A DNA stretch of 7,705 nucleotides, taken from NCBI GenBank assembly GCA_003132865.1, contig PKYZ01000396.1, positions 2,476 through 10,180 of the forward strand, written 5' to 3'. Below, in pieces: positions 5,764 to 7,705 of this stretch; within the stretch, counting starts at the first letter, position 1; each line of letters starts with the position of its first letter. Made by a program: the position numbers and the translations under genes. The DNA comes from Bryobacterales bacterium. Lineage in GTDB: Bacteria > Acidobacteriota > Terriglobia > Bryobacterales > Bryobacteraceae. The notes below the pieces were generated by a model. That model saw nothing but the letters and a program-made list of their open reading frames with translations. It was not told the origin of the DNA and made no database searches.

Positions 5764-7674
5764 TCACGAAGCCTTCCGCATGGCGACAGGCCGCCGCGAG
5801 ACGCGCGCCACCCTGCGGCGAAAACGGCCGTACAAAATCCACTCCGCCAGGAGTCCCGCGGCGCCCGCCAGCGCCAGCCATTGCCACAGGTCGGTGGCCT
5901 CCCGCAGCGGCGCGGCGAATTTCGGAATGCCGCGGCGCGTTTCGGGAGGAACGTCCCATTTGGATTCCCAAAGCTGCGGCAGCGTCAGCGAGTAGACATA
6001 TTCGCGATCGCCGGCCAGCACGCGCACGGTGCCGGCCGTGCCGCTGAAAAATTCGAGCGATTGGCCGCGCAGCGTGAAGGGCGCGGGATTGCCGTCCTCG
6101 CGCAGCACGCGCACGCCGGCCGGCCGAACATCGGGATCGAGAGGAACTTTCACGGTGCCCACGCTGCCGGCCGTCAATTCCCAGCGCCGGAAGATCTCGG
6201 GCGCCATCCAGCGCAGCAGGTTGGCGAAAAGCAGGGGAGTGGACAGCTCATAGCGCATCGCCGACAGCGCCGGATGAAAGCCCAGCACGACGATCTTCGG
6301 CTTGCCGGGACGCGCCACTATCACGGGTCCCTCGGCCACCTCGGCGATCTTCAGATCGTCCGGCGCCGCTTCGAAAACCGAAGAGGATTCCAGGCGAAGG
6401 TCCTTGGCGCGCAAACCGGCGCCCAACGGATGATCGGTGAGCCAATGGGTGAGGGGCGCATCGGAAACGCGCGCGCGCACCGGCACGGGAGATCCGCCCG
6501 CCGGCGGATCGATCCAGATGGAATCGGCCTGCGGGGGCGTGGGCGGACGGAAGCGGTCCAGGATTACGAGCGATCCGGGGGCTTGCGCGCTGTATTCGGA
6601 GGGCGCGCGAAAAGTGGCCACCACCTGCGGGCTGGCGGCCAGCACGGGGCGCAGCAGGTCCGGCTCGGCGGAATACACCGTCACGCGCAGCGCCGGCTGG
6701 GCCGGCAATTGCAGCGTCGCGCGATCGTCGGCGGGGAAGGCGTCGTGCGGCAGAATCTGCGCCTGCAGAAAGCCCCGTGACGGGCTGCGAAACTGGAAGC
6801 TGGTTTCGCGATCGGCGCCGGGTGCGAGCGCGATGCGCTGGGAGCCGGCCGGCAAATTGCCGGGACCATCCACCGAGGGGCCGAAGGTCAGCGCGAGCGT
6901 GACGGTGCGCGGCGCCGCGCCATAGTTGCGCACCGAAACGTAGATCTCCCACACGTCGGAATCGGCGGCCGAACGGCGCACGCCGATGCGGCGCAGCCCG
7001 CAGTTATCGACCGCATCGGGCACGCTCAAGAACCGCAGGTTGCGCAGGCCCAGCTTGCCCGGTTCGCGTTCGGCGAGTTTGCCCGTGCCCACGAAGACCA
7101 CTTCTCCGGCGCGGCGTCCGCTCTGCGCCTGAATCTGCCGTGCAAAGGCGAGCGCCTGGTCCAGGTTCAACGCGGTGGCGCCGGGCTCGGATCGGGCGAT
7201 GGCTTCTTCCAGTTTCTGCCGGTCGGGTTCGAAGGCCGTGGCGGGAGTGGTAAGGGCGTCGGCGCGCACCAGCATGATGCGATCGCGCGCGGGCACGGCG
7301 CGGACATAGGCGCGGGCGCGTTCGCGGGCCAGGTCCATCAGAGTGCGCGTAGATGTTCGGGCGGCCATCCAGGCGGAAGTATCCAGGATCAGCACATGAT
7401 CGCGCGGCGCGGAGGCCGGCATGCCCAGGCGCAACTGCGCGATGGCCAGCAGCAGCAGCGCGATCGAGGCCAGTTGCAGCAGGAGCGAGAACGGCTGTTG
7501 GATGCGGCGCCGGCGCGCGACCACGGTGGGCTGCTCGGCCGACACCCAGAATCGCAACGTGGAAACGACCTGTCTGCGGCGCGAGCGGTCGAGGAGATAC
7601 AGCGCCAGCATCACTGCGGACATGGAGCCGAACAGAGCCAGGAACTGTCCGAGGGTGAGGTTCAGCAGATGCAT
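5764..7674 (-). CDS. BatA-like membrane protein with degenerate vWA domain
   Basis: A protein of about 636 residues, numbered here from GTG 7680. The N-terminus has the BatA/aerotolerance-type pattern: a membrane segment at about 13-30, then DRSRRRQVVSTLRFW, then a second membrane segment at about 64-82. A vWA domain follows (about 94-220), but its metal site is incomplete: the DxSxS motif reads DTSAW (D100-W104) and VFVGTG replaces the usual SDG, so metal binding is doubtful. Residues 245-330 are beta-rich. Residues 330-500 resemble the amidotransferase-like module of such proteins (LRVTVYSAEP, KIVVLGFHPALSAM, LLFANLLRWMAPE). A last membrane segment lies at about 598-616, followed by a very basic tail. 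ATG 7674 and GTG 7680 are both possible starts; I prefer the ATG because MHLLNLTLGQF fits family N-termini, but neither has a strong ribosome binding site. It is the first complete gene of the pair, and the next gene begins four bases after its stop. Confidence 0.88.
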   Translation of the reverse strand: MHLLNLTLGQFLALFGSMSAVMLALYLLDRSRRRQVVSTLRFWVSAEQPTVVARRRRIQQPFSLLLQLASIALLLLAIAQLRLGMPASAPRDHVLILDTSAWMAARTSTRTLMDLARERARAYVRAVPARDRIMLVRADALTTPATAFEPDRQKLEEAIARSEPGATALNLDQALAFARQIQAQSGRRAGEVVFVGTGKLAEREPGKLGLRNLRFLSVPDAVDNCGLRRIGVRRSAADSDVWEIYVSVRNYGAAPRTVTLALTFGPSVDGPGNLPAGSQRIALAPGADRETSFQFRSPSRGFLQAQILPHDAFPADDRATLQLPAQPALRVTVYSAEPDLLRPVLAASPQVVATFRAPSEYSAQAPGSLVILDRFRPPTPPQADSIWIDPPAGGSPVPVRARVSDAPLTHWLTDHPLGAGLRAKDLRLESSSVFEAAPDDLKIAEVAEGPVIVARPGKPKIVVLGFHPALSAMRYELSTPLLFANLLRWMAPEIFRRWELTAGSVGTVKVPLDPDVRPAGVRVLREDGNPAPFTLRGQSLEFFSGTAGTVRVLAGDREYVYSLTLPQLWESKWDVPPETRRGIPKFAAPLREATDLWQWLALAGAAGLLAEWILYGRFRRRVARVSRRPVAMRKAS

Positions 7675-7680
7675 ACTCAC

Positions 7681-7705
7681 TCAGTGGGGCAGGACTCCAC
7701 CAGTC
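7681..7705 (-). CDS. Possible last codons of an upstream gene (partial)
   Basis: The last 25 bases can be read on the minus strand as a C-terminus TGGVLPH ending in TGA at 7683-7681, flush against the possible GTG start of the BatA-like gene. Operons of this kind usually carry a DUF58 gene just upstream, which would fit, and the absence of a promoter or clear ribosome binding site here agrees with tight packing. Eight codons cannot identify a protein. Confidence 0.22.

Noticed and set aside
5605..6780. Plus-strand frame of 391 codons
   Set aside because: Antisense to both vWA-operon genes, with Arg/Gly/His-rich shadow composition.

Overview
The window is GC-rich bacterial chromosome in two unlike halves. 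Every gene I can support reads on the minus strand. The right half (about 3230-7680) is intact and well packed. The left half (about 30-2560) is accessory DNA: a toxin-antitoxin pair, an unrecognised long gene, and a shred of a von Willebrand A (vWA) gene, with reading-frame breaks in both longer genes. A BatA-like membrane protein beside a double-vWA/glutamine-amidotransferase-like membrane protein fits Acidobacteriota (Solibacter/Bryobacter type) best, though Planctomycetes, Verrucomicrobia and others carry similar operons. No rRNA, tRNA, CRISPR array or transposase was seen.

Right half, in transcription order: a possible last few codons of an upstream gene (7705-7681); a BatA-like protein of about 636 residues with a degenerate metal site (7674-5764); and, 4 bases later, an 841-residue protein with two complete vWA metal sites flanking an amidotransferase-like domain (5759-3234). 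Both are membrane-anchored and should be co-translated. In related genomes such genes lie beside a MoxR ATPase and a DUF58 protein, and those would lie beyond the right edge here.

Middle (3233-2559): no convincing gene. Bases 2641-2820 are extremely strand-asymmetric (A 43%, C 29%, G 18%, T 9% on the plus strand) with short imperfect repeats, followed by hairpins and T-tracts near 2853-2902 and another inverted repeat at 2924-2969.

Left half, in transcription order: a 36-residue membrane-type small ORF with an excellent ribosome binding site (2558-2448); an unrecognised long gene (2356 to about 945) whose C-terminal part has slipped into other frames; a decayed fragment of about 100 bases copied from, or related to, the vWA gene 3 kb away (855-755); an AbrB-type antitoxin (728-456); and its overlapping PIN-domain toxin (466-27), broken by a single-base frameshift. 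The neatest observation is the vWA-gene relic directly upstream of the antitoxin start. No complete novel system can be claimed; the best candidates for something undescribed are the small ORF plus the unrecognised gene and the skewed spacer upstream of them.
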